A stretch of DNA of 64,000 bases from JBEKOF01 sp049513975 (GCA_049513975.1 JBEKVM010000009.1:24392-88391), one strand, 5' to 3'. Positions 29,945 to 37,565 are shown, counted from the first letter of the stretch. The notes: generated by a model not told the origin, from the sequence alone. Numbers and translations are program-made.

Positions 29945-30538
29945 ATGAAGCTTTTTGGCATCACCGGCGGAATCGCCATGGGCAAATCCACCGCCGGCCG
30001 GCTGCTCCGGCAACAGGGCGTGGCGGTCATTGACACCGACGAGAGCGCCCGCCAGGTCGTCGAGCCTGGGCAACCGGCGCTGGCGGAAATCCGGGAAAGA
30101 TTCGGCCCCGCTGTTTTCCTGCCGGACGGACGGCTGGACCGGGACGAACTGGCCCGGCAGGTCTTCGCCCTTCCCGCCGCCCGCGCCGATTTGGAAGCCA
30201 TCCTCCATCCCCGCATCCGGGCTTTATGGCAGGCCGAGGCGGACACCTGGCGCAAATGCGGACGCCCCTGCGGCGCCGTCGTCATTCCCTTGCTGTTTGA
30301 AACCAGGGCGGAAGAGCAATTGGATGCGACCATCTGCGTGGCCTGTTCCGCCGCCGAACAGGCCCGGCGAATGAGCGCGCGCGGCTGGGATGCGGTTCAA
30401 AGCCGGCAGCGCATGGAAGCCCAGTGGCCGGTCGAAAAAAAAATCGCGCATTCCGATTTTGTGGTCTGGACTGATACCCCACTGGAGATGCACGCCGCCC
30501 AACTGCTCAAAATCATGGGGCGCTGGCCTCGGGGATGA
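29945..30538 (+). CDS. coaE: dephospho-CoA kinase
   Basis: A 197-residue enzyme for the last step of coenzyme A synthesis: ATP-dependent phosphorylation of the 3'-hydroxyl of dephospho-CoA. The P-loop GITGGIAMGKST lies at residues 5-16. The DTDESARQV segment corresponds to the conserved D.D..AR motif, and LHPRIRALW and VIPLLFE match the CoaE helical and lid regions. A GTG one codon earlier could also serve as start. It begins 9 nt after the sedolisin gene and may be co-transcribed with that operon, an odd pairing of a housekeeping enzyme with exported proteins. Its 3' end overlaps the convergent pfkA gene by 26 nt. Confidence 0.92.
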   Translation: MKLFGITGGIAMGKSTAGRLLRQQGVAVIDTDESARQVVEPGQPALAEIRERFGPAVFLPDGRLDRDELARQVFALPAARADLEAILHPRIRALWQAEADTWRKCGRPCGAVVIPLLFETRAEEQLDATICVACSAAEQARRMSARGWDAVQSRQRMEAQWPVEKKIAHSDFVVWTDTPLEMHAAQLLKIMGRWPRG

Positions 30539-31913
30539 TATAGCGGATGCGCTTGTCAACGTCCGTGTTGATGGAATGATAGGGCTGGACGAGGTTGCCG
30601 GGGGCAAACAAGGTCCGGCGGGTGTGCTCCATGTCATCATTGCCGATGGCGTTGTTGAAGATGGGCAGGAGGTAGTTGATGCCAATCTGGGAGGGCTTCA
30701 TCAGCCTGGCGTCGTAAAACTCCGGGGGCATTTGGCGCGGATGGATGTGACCCCAGCGGTCGCGGAAACGGTTGCCATCGTAACCCTCCACATGGAAGCC
30801 TTTGGTCGTATCATACTGGAGGATGGCCACGCCGTTGTTCTGTCCTTCCAGCAGCATGTCCACGGTTTTGGCGCCCAATTCCGCGGCATAGAAGCGGTCA
30901 AACAGGATGGGCCGCCCGCCGCGCTGGGTGTGGCCGACTTTGCGGATGAAGATGGCCTCGCGGGCCGAGCCGCCCCGGCGGTAACTCTGAAAATAGCGGT
31001 CGCCCATCATCTGAATCAACTTGGCCCGGAGGGCCTCGGCCGCGCCGCTCAGGACCATGTTGCCGGCCGGATCGGTGGTGTTGGTTTCCGCGCCCAGTTC
31101 CTGGCCCTTTTCATCCACGATCCCCTCGCCGCAGACGATGACGACGTTTTTCTGTAAATCATAAGTCTGCTTGACTCGCTCGATCAGGCGCTCCAGGTCC
31201 AGCGGATGTTCGGGGATGAGAATGATGTCCGGGCAGCCGTAGGCCGTCCCCAGCGCGAGAAAGCCGGCGTGGCGGCCCATCACCTCAATGATGGCAATGC
31301 GGCGGTGGCTTTCCGCCGTGGTGCGGAGCCGGTCCACCCCGGTGGCGGAAACGAACACCGCGGTGGCGTAGCCGGGGGTGACGTAATTGATCATGCGGTC
31401 GGGATGGAAGACCACGTTGGATTCAATGCGCTTGTAGTGGAATTGGCCCTTGGCGGCGGGATCAATGCTCCGCACCCATTCCTCCGGCTCGCTGGCGTAA
31501 TTCAGGCCCAGGTCGTTGTCAATCGTCTTGGGCGCCAGCACGACGGGCAGGCGGTCGCAGAGCGGCTGCATGCCGTTGAGCGTGCCGTCGCCGCCCACGC
31601 AAATCAGTCCTTCGATCCCCAGCTTCTGCAAGTTCAGCGCCACCTGGTCCAATTGCTCCTTGTTCTCCGGATCCACATAATCGCGCGAAGAACCGATGAG
31701 CGTGCCACCCTTGGTCGGGTCCAGTTCGGGAATGGACTGGAAGAGGGGATTGAGCTGGACATGGGGGGCGCGGGGATTGAACAGGCCGTTGAAGCCCTTG
31801 ATGATGCCGATGATTTCCAGCCGGAGCTGGTTGGCGCGCACCACGGCGCCGTGAATGGTGGCATTGAGGGCGGGAGTGTCGCCCCCGGCGGTCAGAATTC
31901 CAATGCGTTTCAT
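30513..31913 (-). CDS. pfkA: 6-phosphofructokinase (atypical nucleotide-site residues)
   Basis: A 466-residue PFK-family protein for phosphorylation of fructose 6-phosphate. Visible motifs are ILTAGGDTPALN (phosphoryl-donor loop), VGGDGTLNG, APKTIDND (catalytic Asp of the TIDND loop), IEVMGRHAGFLAL and GHTQRGG (substrate arginine). The donor-site residue after GGD is Gly, as in ATP enzymes, but the residue before TIDND is Lys, as in PPi enzymes and the trypanosomal ATP-PFK group. ATP use is therefore more likely but not certain. It is longer than the 320-residue E. coli PfkA. It starts immediately after the rpsR stop and forms the tail of the dksA-rpmG-rpsR operon. Confidence 0.88.
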   Translation of the reverse strand: MKRIGILTAGGDTPALNATIHGAVVRANQLRLEIIGIIKGFNGLFNPRAPHVQLNPLFQSIPELDPTKGGTLIGSSRDYVDPENKEQLDQVALNLQKLGIEGLICVGGDGTLNGMQPLCDRLPVVLAPKTIDNDLGLNYASEPEEWVRSIDPAAKGQFHYKRIESNVVFHPDRMINYVTPGYATAVFVSATGVDRLRTTAESHRRIAIIEVMGRHAGFLALGTAYGCPDIILIPEHPLDLERLIERVKQTYDLQKNVVIVCGEGIVDEKGQELGAETNTTDPAGNMVLSGAAEALRAKLIQMMGDRYFQSYRRGGSAREAIFIRKVGHTQRGGRPILFDRFYAAELGAKTVDMLLEGQNNGVAILQYDTTKGFHVEGYDGNRFRDRWGHIHPRQMPPEFYDARLMKPSQIGINYLLPIFNNAIGNDDMEHTRRTLFAPGNLVQPYHSINTDVDKRIRYIIPEASAP

Positions 31914-32180
31914 CTACTTCATCAGCAACATCTGGCGGGCGCGCTTGATCGAGCGGTTGAGCTGGCGCTGATAGTGGGCGGGCAGGCCGGTGTATTTGCG
32001 CGGGAGAATGCGGCCCTGGTCGGTGACAAATTGCTTGAGCAGGGCGACATTCTTGTAGTCCAGCGCGTCCACGGTGAAATCAATTTTCGGCTTGGGCCGG
32101 GGGGTGCGGACTTCGAGGGAGGCGGTTCTGCCGCGGCTGCCGCGGGCGCCGGGCTTGTCGGTATGGGTCTTGCGTGGCAT
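31914..32180 (-). CDS. rpsR: 30S ribosomal protein S18
   Basis: An 88-residue protein with the S18 core: IDFTVDALDYKNVALLKQFV, GRILPRKYTGL and YQRQLNRSIKRARQM. A basic Arg/Lys-rich N-terminal extension of about 30 residues precedes the core. The N-terminal zinc-type cysteines found in some S18 proteins are absent (C-minus form). It is a small-subunit component next to S6/S11 in the ribosome. It lies 3 nt after rpmG and directly before pfkA. rpsF, ssb and rplI, the usual neighbours of rpsR, are not here. Confidence 0.93.
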   Translation of the reverse strand: MPRKTHTDKPGARGSRGRTASLEVRTPRPKPKIDFTVDALDYKNVALLKQFVTDQGRILPRKYTGLPAHYQRQLNRSIKRARQMLLMK

Positions 32181-32183
32181 AGG

Positions 32184-32351
32184 CTATTTGACTTCGCGAT
32201 GGAGGGTGTGGCGGCGGAGGGCCGGATTATACTTTTTGATTTCCAATTTTTCGGTCTTGAGTTTTTTGTTGCGGGTGGTGGTGTAGCGGGAAGGGGACTT
32301 GCCTTCCTTGCGCGCTTCGGTGCATTCAATGGTGATGATTTCGCGGGGCAT
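32184..32351 (-). CDS. rpmG: 50S ribosomal protein L33 (C-minus form)
   Basis: A 55-residue protein beginning MPREIITIECTEA, with the conserved YTTTRNKK, KLEIKKYNP and RRHTLHRE segments of L33. Of the four zinc-ribbon cysteines found in C-plus L33 proteins, only the first (in IECTEA) remains; the others are Ala, Asn and Leu, so it should not bind zinc. The start ATG is one base beyond the dksA stop, and the stop is 3 nt before rpsR, so the genes form a compact operon. The 55-codon length and the clean family match make the start secure. Confidence 0.92.
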   Translation of the reverse strand: MPREIITIECTEARKEGKSPSRYTTTRNKKLKTEKLEIKKYNPALRRHTLHREVK

Positions 32352-32352
32352 G

Positions 32353-32925
32353 TTATTCCTTGTCTTTGACGGGTTTTTCTTCGGCCTCTTCTTCTTCGTC
32401 CACATCCCCTCCTCCGGTGGTGTCCACCGTGCCCAGTTGGCCCAAACGGCGCTGGCGCAGGGCGCCTTCGCGTTCGAGCTGGCTTTGGGCCTCGACGGTG
32501 AAACGGGTCCAGGGGATGGCATCGAGGCGGGTTTTGGGAATGGCTTTGCCGCTCAATTCGCAGATGCCATAAGTGTTTCTCTCGATGCGTTTGAGGGCCT
32601 CCTCAATCTCGTAAATCGCGTCCTGGTCGGACGAGAGCAGGCTCAAGGCAAAATCGCGGTCAAAATTATCGGTCCCCGAATCGGCCATGTGCAGGCTGTA
32701 ATTGGTCATCTCCTCGGCTGATTCCTTGGCCAGACCGCTCATTTGCGCTTGGAGGCGTTCCCGCAATTCCAGCAGATGCTGATGGTATTTGGCCCATTGC
32801 GCCTTGACCCGGACCGGGCTGGGGCGCGTGCCTTTGGGCCGGGCGCTGCCCATGCCCAAAATGGAAGCCGCGGTGGCCGAAGCCAGACTCTTTTTGGCCT
32901 TGGCCGGCTTTTCAGTTTTCTTCAT
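32353..32925 (-). CDS. DksA/TraR-family RNA polymerase-binding regulator, degenerate zinc finger
   Basis: A 190-residue protein with a basic N-terminal tail, then a coiled-coil region (YHQHLLELRERLQAQMSGL) bearing the acidic tip-like NFDRDFALSLLSSD. The family's C-terminal finger appears as TYGICELSGKAIPKTRLDAI and PWTRFTVEAQ. Canonical DksA has C-x2-C and C-x2-C here; only the first Cys is kept. The tail is acidic (DVDEEEEAEEKP). It likely binds the RNA polymerase secondary channel to adjust transcription with ppGpp, using a zinc-independent fold. It is the first gene of the operon with rpmG, rpsR and pfkA, which suits growth-rate control. Family firm; mechanism inferred. Confidence 0.82.
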   Translation of the reverse strand: MKKTEKPAKAKKSLASATAASILGMGSARPKGTRPSPVRVKAQWAKYHQHLLELRERLQAQMSGLAKESAEEMTNYSLHMADSGTDNFDRDFALSLLSSDQDAIYEIEEALKRIERNTYGICELSGKAIPKTRLDAIPWTRFTVEAQSQLEREGALRQRRLGQLGTVDTTGGGDVDEEEEAEEKPVKDKE

Positions 32926-33049
32926 TGTCTGTTTTTTCTTGTCACACGATCCAACCCGCCGCCCTCGCCCGGCCGGGGCAGCCTTGCGGCCGTCTCCTCC
33001 GCCTGGAGCGGGCGTGGGACTCTAGCAAAGGGGGTGAAAAATGCCACAC

Positions 33050-33063
33050 TTTTCTTAAGAAAA
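33050..33063. promoter_or_regulatory. 14-bp palindrome upstream of dksA
   Basis: TTTTCTTAAGAAAA is a perfect palindrome in the 180-nt gap between folE2 and dksA. It could be an operator for the dksA operon or the end of the folE2 transcript. It shares the CTTAAG core with the palindrome at 33879. No regulator can be assigned. Confidence 0.3.
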
Positions 33064-33105
33064 ATTCCGGCGGGGCGCGCGCCGCCAAAAACACGCATTT
33101 CGACC

Positions 33106-33873
33106 CTATCCTTTTTCAATGCAGGCGTAGGCGTTATGGTGGTGGATGCTCTCGAAATTCTCCGCTTCGGCCTTGTACCAGGTGACCTCGGGATGGGCGT
33201 TGAGCTTGAGGGCGACATTGCGCACCAAATCCTCCACGAAAACGGGGTTTTCATAAGCCCGTTCCGTCACCGCCTTTTCGTCCTGCCGTTTCAGCAGGGA
33301 ATACAACTCCGAGCTGGCCGAGCTTTCCACCAGCGCGATCAAATCTTCGATCCAAATGGCCTGCCGGGAACGGACCTGCACGGTGACCAATCCCCGCTGG
33401 TTGTGCGCCCCGTGCCGGCTGATGGCCTTGGAACAGGGGCAGAGGGTGGTGACGCCCACCCGCACCGTCAGCACAAAATCAATCTCCCGGCCAATCGCCG
33501 TGGCCTCGAACCGCGCCATGTAATCCATCACGCTTTCCATCCCCGAAACCGGCGCTTTTTTGACCAGGAAAAAAGGAAACTCCATTTCCAGGTGGGCGGC
33601 GGCGGATTTCAGCCGGGCCTGCATGGCGCGCAGAATATCGGTGATGTTCTCCACATGCACCACGCTGCCGTGGGAGTTGAGCACCTCGATGAACCGGCTC
33701 ATGTGGGTGCCTTTGAATTCGTGCGGCAGATCCACGTACATGCCGATGGTGGCGATGGTGTTTTGCAGGGTCCGCTCCTTGTCGCGGATTTGGATGGGGA
33801 AGCGCAATCCGCGCACCCCGACCTTGTCGATGCGCAACTGGCGATGGTCGCGCTCGCTCTGCTTATCGGTCAT
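33106..33873 (-). CDS. folE2: GTP cyclohydrolase FolE2 (type IB)
   Basis: A 255-residue enzyme converting GTP to 7,8-dihydroneopterin triphosphate for folate or related pterins. FolE2 hallmarks are KVGVRGLRFPI at the N-terminus, LPHEFKGTHMSRF, the cysteine loop VTTLCPCSKAIS and GAHNQRG. The family is metal-promiscuous and replaces Zn-dependent FolE, often under zinc limitation. The start is the ATG at 33873; the frame remains open upstream but that part is not family-like. A palindrome lies only a few bases before this start. It is followed 180 nt later by the C-minus dksA-rpmG-rpsR genes, a suggestive zinc-independent neighbourhood. Confidence 0.9.
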   Translation of the reverse strand: MTDKQSERDHRQLRIDKVGVRGLRFPIQIRDKERTLQNTIATIGMYVDLPHEFKGTHMSRFIEVLNSHGSVVHVENITDILRAMQARLKSAAAHLEMEFPFFLVKKAPVSGMESVMDYMARFEATAIGREIDFVLTVRVGVTTLCPCSKAISRHGAHNQRGLVTVQVRSRQAIWIEDLIALVESSASSELYSLLKRQDEKAVTERAYENPVFVEDLVRNVALKLNAHPEVTWYKAEAENFESIHHHNAYACIEKG

Positions 33874-33878
33874 GAATT

Positions 33879-33892
33879 CGGGCTTAAGCCCG
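33879..33892. promoter_or_regulatory. palindrome at the folE2 translation start
   Basis: CGGGCTTAAGCCCG (5-bp stem, TTAA loop) ends 5 bases before the folE2 ATG on the minus strand, where a ribosome binding site would be expected. It could be an operator or a start-site hairpin. No Zur-box consensus is recognisable. Confidence 0.3.
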
Positions 33893-34189
33893 CTTTTTGG
33901 CGGTGACAAACTTATGCTTCCCATAACAATGCGGTGGAAACATAGCCGCAAACCGGGCGGTTGGCAAAGGGTATGTTGGGAGGAAATGACAAATGGGAGG
34001 CGACTGCGAAGCTCGTGCCGCGAATGCTTTTGGGGAACTTTGAGGATAACCATGTGTTGGGCACATAAGAATACCTTGATTTGGCTTGATTGAGGTTGGT
34101 TGGAAAAGGCTCCGTTTGATTTGTAAGTTGTTCATGGAAAGTCAGTTGGATTGAATTGTGGCGTAATTCGCAAAAGGAGGCGTGATTGC
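33893..34189. other. intergenic region with no gene seen
   Basis: This is the main part of the 450-nt space between folE2 and the antitoxin gene. It is more AT-rich than its surroundings. No tRNA, convincing ORF or terminator is visible; the folE2 promoter must lie here or in the first bases of it. Confidence 0.4.
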
Positions 34190-34318
34190 ATGGCGGGCAA
34201 CATGGAAAATAAACACGACTGCGAGGACTGTAATCTCGGAAAAGGAAAAAATACGGATGAGATTGAACCAAACAGTTGTCTTGAGCTTTTGCTTCCCATT
34301 GGCGGCCCGCTGTGCTAA
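34190..34318 (+). CDS. possible small Cys-containing peptide (42 aa)
   Basis: A 42-codon ORF (starts MAGNMENKHDCEDCNLGKGK, ends PIGGPLC) preceded by AAAAGGAGG, the strongest Shine-Dalgarno sequence noticed in this window, 9 nt before the ATG. It contains a CxxC pair and two more cysteines near the C-terminus. The peptide is acidic in the middle and resembles no family I know. It lies 9 nt before the antitoxin gene on the same strand and could be part of that transcript. The supporting evidence is the ribosome binding site and position only. Confidence 0.35.
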   Translation: MAGNMENKHDCEDCNLGKGKNTDEIEPNSCLELLLPIGGPLC

Positions 34319-34327
34319 TGGTTTATT

Positions 34328-34552
34328 ATGTTAACTGTGGAAGGCACTTACGCGGACGGAAAGGTGGAACTGGCGGAGCGGCCCGCTCAAATTGACCGGT
34401 CGCGTGTGCTCGTGACTTTTCTTGACTCCAAGGGTGTGGATCTGCGTGCCTGCGGAATTGATGAGGCTCAAGCCGCCGATCTGCGGGCCAGACTGAAGAC
34501 TTTTGCGGATGATTGGGACCGTCCTGAAGCCGCCATCTATGATGAAGACTGA
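34328..34552 (+). CDS. type II antitoxin-like protein (AF2212/DUF104-like)
   Basis: A 74-residue protein. The N-terminus MLTVEGTYADGKVEL followed by SRVLVTFLD has the strand pattern of small AF2212/AbrB-like antitoxins found before PemK/MazF toxins. The acidic, helical C-terminal half (AQAADLRARLKTFADDW, ending AAIYDED) would be the toxin-binding tail. It overlaps the toxin gene by 11-14 nt, the normal arrangement for a toxin-antitoxin pair with translational coupling. The antitoxin frame is intact although the toxin is broken, so it may persist as an orphan antitoxin or regulator. The exact antitoxin family is uncertain. Confidence 0.6.
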   Translation: MLTVEGTYADGKVELAERPAQIDRSRVLVTFLDSKGVDLRACGIDEAQAADLRARLKTFADDWDRPEAAIYDED

Positions 34553-34893
34553 GCATGGTGACGTCGTTCTCGTGCTGTTTCCGAATTCCGACCTTCGCAC
34601 AGCCAAACGCCGCCCCGCCTTGGTCATTCAACGGAACAATCTGAACAGCGGTCTGGCGCAAAAGATCATCGCCATGATCTCAAGCAATCTTGCCCGGCAA
34701 GCGCACCCGAGTCGCGTCTTTGTTCCAATCAATTCTGCGGAAGCGAATAGCCGCCGGGTTGAGACTTGATTCTGTAATTATGACGGACAATCTGGCCACG
34801 GCGCTGGAGAGTGAAATTGTTGCGGTGCTCGGCCGTCTGCCGGAAATGCAAGCAGTGCAGGCGGCTTTGAAACACACTCTGAAACTGCCGTAG
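34542..34893 (+). pseudogene. MazF/PemK-family endoribonuclease toxin, frameshifted
   Basis: The first frame (34542-34769) encodes a MazF N-terminus: MKTEHGDVVLVLFPNSDLRT, then KRRPALVIQRN and VFVPINSAEANS. It then runs into a stop. The +1 frame continues the family without a gap as AGLRLDSVIMTDNLA and LESEIVAVLGRLPEMQAV, ending at 34893. Rejoining the frames by dropping one C near 34751-34752 gives a 117-residue protein, the normal size for the family. A single-base insertion has therefore inactivated an mRNA-cleaving toxin, unless it is a sequencing error. The ATGATG start overlaps the antitoxin gene. The truncated product would lack the conserved C-terminal half. Confidence 0.8.
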
Positions 34894-35011
34894 AGCCTCA
34901 GGCCGCGCTCTGACATGGCTTCTTGTTCTTGGGAGGGGCATGGGTTTTGGTTGCGGCCAATTGCTGCACCACCCCGGTCTTGAATGCAGGCCGTGTCCTC
35001 CGTGTGCCCTC

Positions 35012-35039
35012 CGGCGGGCAGGGGACTGCCCGCCCTACC
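35012..35039. repeat. REP-like hairpin (solo copy)
   Basis: GGCGGGCAG and CTGCCCGCC form a 9-bp stem around GGGA, followed by CTACC. It matches, with one difference, the arms of the inverted pair at 51716-51812. On the minus strand it supplies the last base and stop codon of panE, so the element lies exactly at the gene end. Confidence 0.7.
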
Positions 35040-36021
35040 TTTCCCGATTCTCCCCAGGCTGGACTGTTGCCAATTGCTGGAGAATGGCGCAGAGGGCCGA
35101 GAGACGCGGGGTGGCGATGCCGGCGCGCCGGGCCGCGCGCTGGGGCGCCAGGAAGAGGGCTTCCAATTCCAGTTCCCGGCCGCGCTCGAAATCCAGCAGG
35201 GTGGAGGCCTTGTAAGCTCCCATTCGCAGCGTGCGGTCAATGTTGCGCTGCGCTTCGCTGCCGGCCACGGCCAGACCCAGGGACTGGGCGGTGCGGATGG
35301 TTTCCAGCATCAGTTCGCCCACCAGTTGGGCCCAGCGCGGATCGGCCAGCAAACGGTCGGTGGTCAGGCATGGCCCGCGCTTTTCTCCGGGGTCAATCCG
35401 GCCGCGGCGCACCGCCTCCACGCCCGCGCAACTGGCCACCCCGAGTCCGTTGAAGGGGATGTTCCAAACCAGCTTTTCCCAATGGGCCTGTTCGAGGTTT
35501 TCGCTCACGGCGCAGGCCACCCCGGATTGGGCGAGCAGGCCGGCGATTTGATGGGTGCGCGCCTGGGCGGGGCGTGCAAATTCGCCCACCACGACGTTGC
35601 CGTGGGCGATATGGTGGATTTGTCCCGGCGCCACCCGGTTTAAACAGACAAAGCAAAGGCCGCCCAGGGTTTTTTCCGGGCCGGCCAGGGAGGCGATCAG
35701 CGCCTCGTTGCCCAGGCCGTTTTGCAGCGTCAGAACGGCCGTGGCGGGACCCACCAGCGGCGGGAGAAGTTCCGGCAGCGCGCCGTTGGCCGTGGTTTTA
35801 AGCCCGATGAGAACCAGGTCGGCGGGGCCGATTTCACCGGCACTCCGGGCGCACCTGGGGCGGACGTGGAAATCGCCCTCGACGCTTTGGATGTGGACAC
35901 CGTCGCGGCGGACAGCCTCGTAATCAGAACGGAGGAGAAAATGAACTTCCTGTCCGGCCCGGCAGAGGCGGGCGCCATAGTAGCTGCCCAGGGCGCCGCA
36001 GCCGAGGATGGCGATTTTCAT
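35035..36021 (-). CDS. panE: 2-dehydropantoate 2-reductase (ketopantoate reductase)
   Basis: A 328-residue NADPH-dependent reductase for pantoate (coenzyme A) synthesis. The N-terminal Rossmann motif ILGCGALGSYYGARL (G7-x-G9-xx-G12) and the segment DLVLIGLKTTANGALPELL, with the conserved Lys, match the ApbA/PanE family. LTLQNGLGNE and WEKLVWNIPFNGLGV give the substrate-domain residues (the Lys of KLVWN and the Asn). The ATG at 36021 is chosen because it directly precedes the Rossmann motif; the open upstream frame has no family sequence. A REP-like hairpin overlaps the stop. Some family members act on other 2-oxoacids, so the substrate is inferred. Confidence 0.88.
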   Translation of the reverse strand: MKIAILGCGALGSYYGARLCRAGQEVHFLLRSDYEAVRRDGVHIQSVEGDFHVRPRCARSAGEIGPADLVLIGLKTTANGALPELLPPLVGPATAVLTLQNGLGNEALIASLAGPEKTLGGLCFVCLNRVAPGQIHHIAHGNVVVGEFARPAQARTHQIAGLLAQSGVACAVSENLEQAHWEKLVWNIPFNGLGVASCAGVEAVRRGRIDPGEKRGPCLTTDRLLADPRWAQLVGELMLETIRTAQSLGLAVAGSEAQRNIDRTLRMGAYKASTLLDFERGRELELEALFLAPQRAARRAGIATPRLSALCAILQQLATVQPGENRER

Positions 36022-36111
36022 CGGGCGCGACGCGCGGGAGGGGCGGCCCGGCCCGGCGAGGAAAAGGGCGCCCTGACCGGAGCGCCGAGCGCCCTGGGCG
36101 GGATGCGCCAA

Positions 36112-36399
36112 TTATTGGGGGCCGAGGATGGCATCTTTGGCGGCCTGGGCGATGCGGAATTTGAGCACTTTTTTGGCCGGAATGTCCAGGGGGGCGAGGG
36201 TTTTCGGGTTGTGCCCTTTGCGGGCCTTGCGGTAGCCCACCACCAGCTTGCCGATGCCCGGGAGGGTGAAGGTGTCCTTGGCATGTTTGTAGGCCAGGGC
36301 GGCGAGGTGATCCAGCAGTTCCGCGCTGGCTTTTTTGGTCAGTCCGCTCTGGGCGGCAATTTCGGCGGCAAGCTGCGATTTGGAGAGTCTTCTTGACAT
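36112..36399 (-). CDS. HU/IHF-family DNA-binding protein
   Basis: A 95-residue protein starting MSRRLSKSQLAAEIAAQSGL, with the HU pattern: two N-terminal helices (KKASAELLDHLAALAYKHAK), the strand FTLPGIGKLVVGYRKARKG, and the DNA-arm region GHNPKTLAPLDIPAKKVLKF. A proline at the arm (LAPLDIPAKK) is consistent with DNA intercalation. It should bend and compact DNA as a dimer. The arm has fewer basic residues than E. coli HU. An upstream in-frame ATG at 36453 exists, but the chosen start fits the family. It is transcribed divergently from the kinase gene. Confidence 0.87.
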   Translation of the reverse strand: MSRRLSKSQLAAEIAAQSGLTKKASAELLDHLAALAYKHAKDTFTLPGIGKLVVGYRKARKGHNPKTLAPLDIPAKKVLKFRIAQAAKDAILGPQ

Positions 36400-36563
36400 A
36401 GTGTATGCTGGGTTAGTTGTTAAATCAATGGTCCGGCCCTGGGTCATCGTCATGGAGCCTAGTCCGGCCGATTATTAAATCGGTTCGCCGCGATGGCGCA
36501 AGGAGAAAAATAAAATTTCAGGCAAAAGCTTGACATGGCCGGGGAATTTATCAACATCCCGGC

Positions 36564-37565
36564 ATGGCAGCGTTGTTTACCATTCAAAATGAGTTTCGCT
36601 ATGAGATTGTGCGCAAGATCTTCGAAGGCGGGATGGGCGTGGTTTACGAAGCCGAGCAGCACGGCGCGCGCAACTTTGTCAAGCGCGTGGCCATGAAAGT
36701 CATCCGCCAGAACTACGCCAGCCAGAAACAATTCATTGATAATTTCATCGGCGAAGCCAAGTTGGTGGCCGACCTCATCCACACCAACATCGTCCAAACC
36801 TACCATCTGGGCGAGGCCCGCGGCCTTTACTTCATCTGCATGGAATTGATCCACGGCGTCAATCTCGAGCAATTCGCCCAGCAGATCTTCGACAAAAAGC
36901 GCACCCTGCCGGTGGAACTGGCCGTCTTCATCACCAGCCGCGTGGCCCGCGGACTGGCTTACGCCCATGCCAAAACCGACGACGGCGGCAAAACCCTCGG
37001 CATAGTCCATCGCGACGTCAGCTTCAAAAACATCATGATCGCCTTTGCCGGCGACGTGAAGCTGACCGACTTTGGCATCGCCAAGGCCCGCGGCTTCCTC
37101 CAGGACAACGAAGGGGAGGTGGTGGCGGGCAAGGCCGATTACATGAGTCCGGAGCAGGCGGACTTCCAAATCACCGACCGGCGCTCCGACCTTTTTTCCA
37201 CCGGCGTTGTCCTGGCTAATTTGCTCCTGGGTTACAATATCTTCAAGGGCCACAACGCCGACGACTCGCGCGAGCGCATCATGTCCATGCCCCTGCCCAA
37301 CTTCAGCCAGATCAATCCCAAAGTGGACGCCCGCCTCAACGAAATCGTGCATCGCACCCTGGCGCGGGACCTGTCCAAACGCTACGCCACCGCCGACGAA
37401 CTGCTTTACGATTTGGAGTATTACATTTATCACCAGGGCTACGGGCCGACCAATGAGACCCTCGGCAAGTTCATGCGCGAACTCTTCGGGCAGTCCGGTC
37501 CGGCCGCCGTCAGCGAAGAGCAGGGGAAAACGGCCCTGATCCCCAAGCCGCTCCCGATCCCGTAG
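36564..37565 (+). CDS. cytosolic serine/threonine protein kinase (Hanks type)
   Basis: A 333-residue protein that is essentially one kinase domain: glycine loop IFEGGMGVVYEA (20-30), K45 in VAMKVIRQ, helix-C E64 in IGEAKLV, catalytic D151 and N156 in HRDVSFKN, metal D169 in LTDFGIAKA, and the YMSPEQ activation segment. All catalytic residues are present, so it should be active. There is no transmembrane helix or extracellular sensor, unlike typical PASTA kinases, and only about 40 residues follow the domain (TALIPKPLPIP). The substrate is unknown. It is divergent from the HU gene with a 164-nt gap; aguB follows 38 nt later. Confidence 0.9.
   Translation: MAALFTIQNEFRYEIVRKIFEGGMGVVYEAEQHGARNFVKRVAMKVIRQNYASQKQFIDNFIGEAKLVADLIHTNIVQTYHLGEARGLYFICMELIHGVNLEQFAQQIFDKKRTLPVELAVFITSRVARGLAYAHAKTDDGGKTLGIVHRDVSFKNIMIAFAGDVKLTDFGIAKARGFLQDNEGEVVAGKADYMSPEQADFQITDRRSDLFSTGVVLANLLLGYNIFKGHNADDSRERIMSMPLPNFSQINPKVDARLNEIVHRTLARDLSKRYATADELLYDLEYYIYHQGYGPTNETLGKFMRELFGQSGPAAVSEEQGKTALIPKPLPIP

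Noticed and set aside
33064..33105. sigma54-like GG/GC promoter pair in the folE2-dksA gap
   Set aside because: A TGGC followed by TTGC is present on the minus strand, but the spacing between GG and GC is 17 rather than 10 bases.
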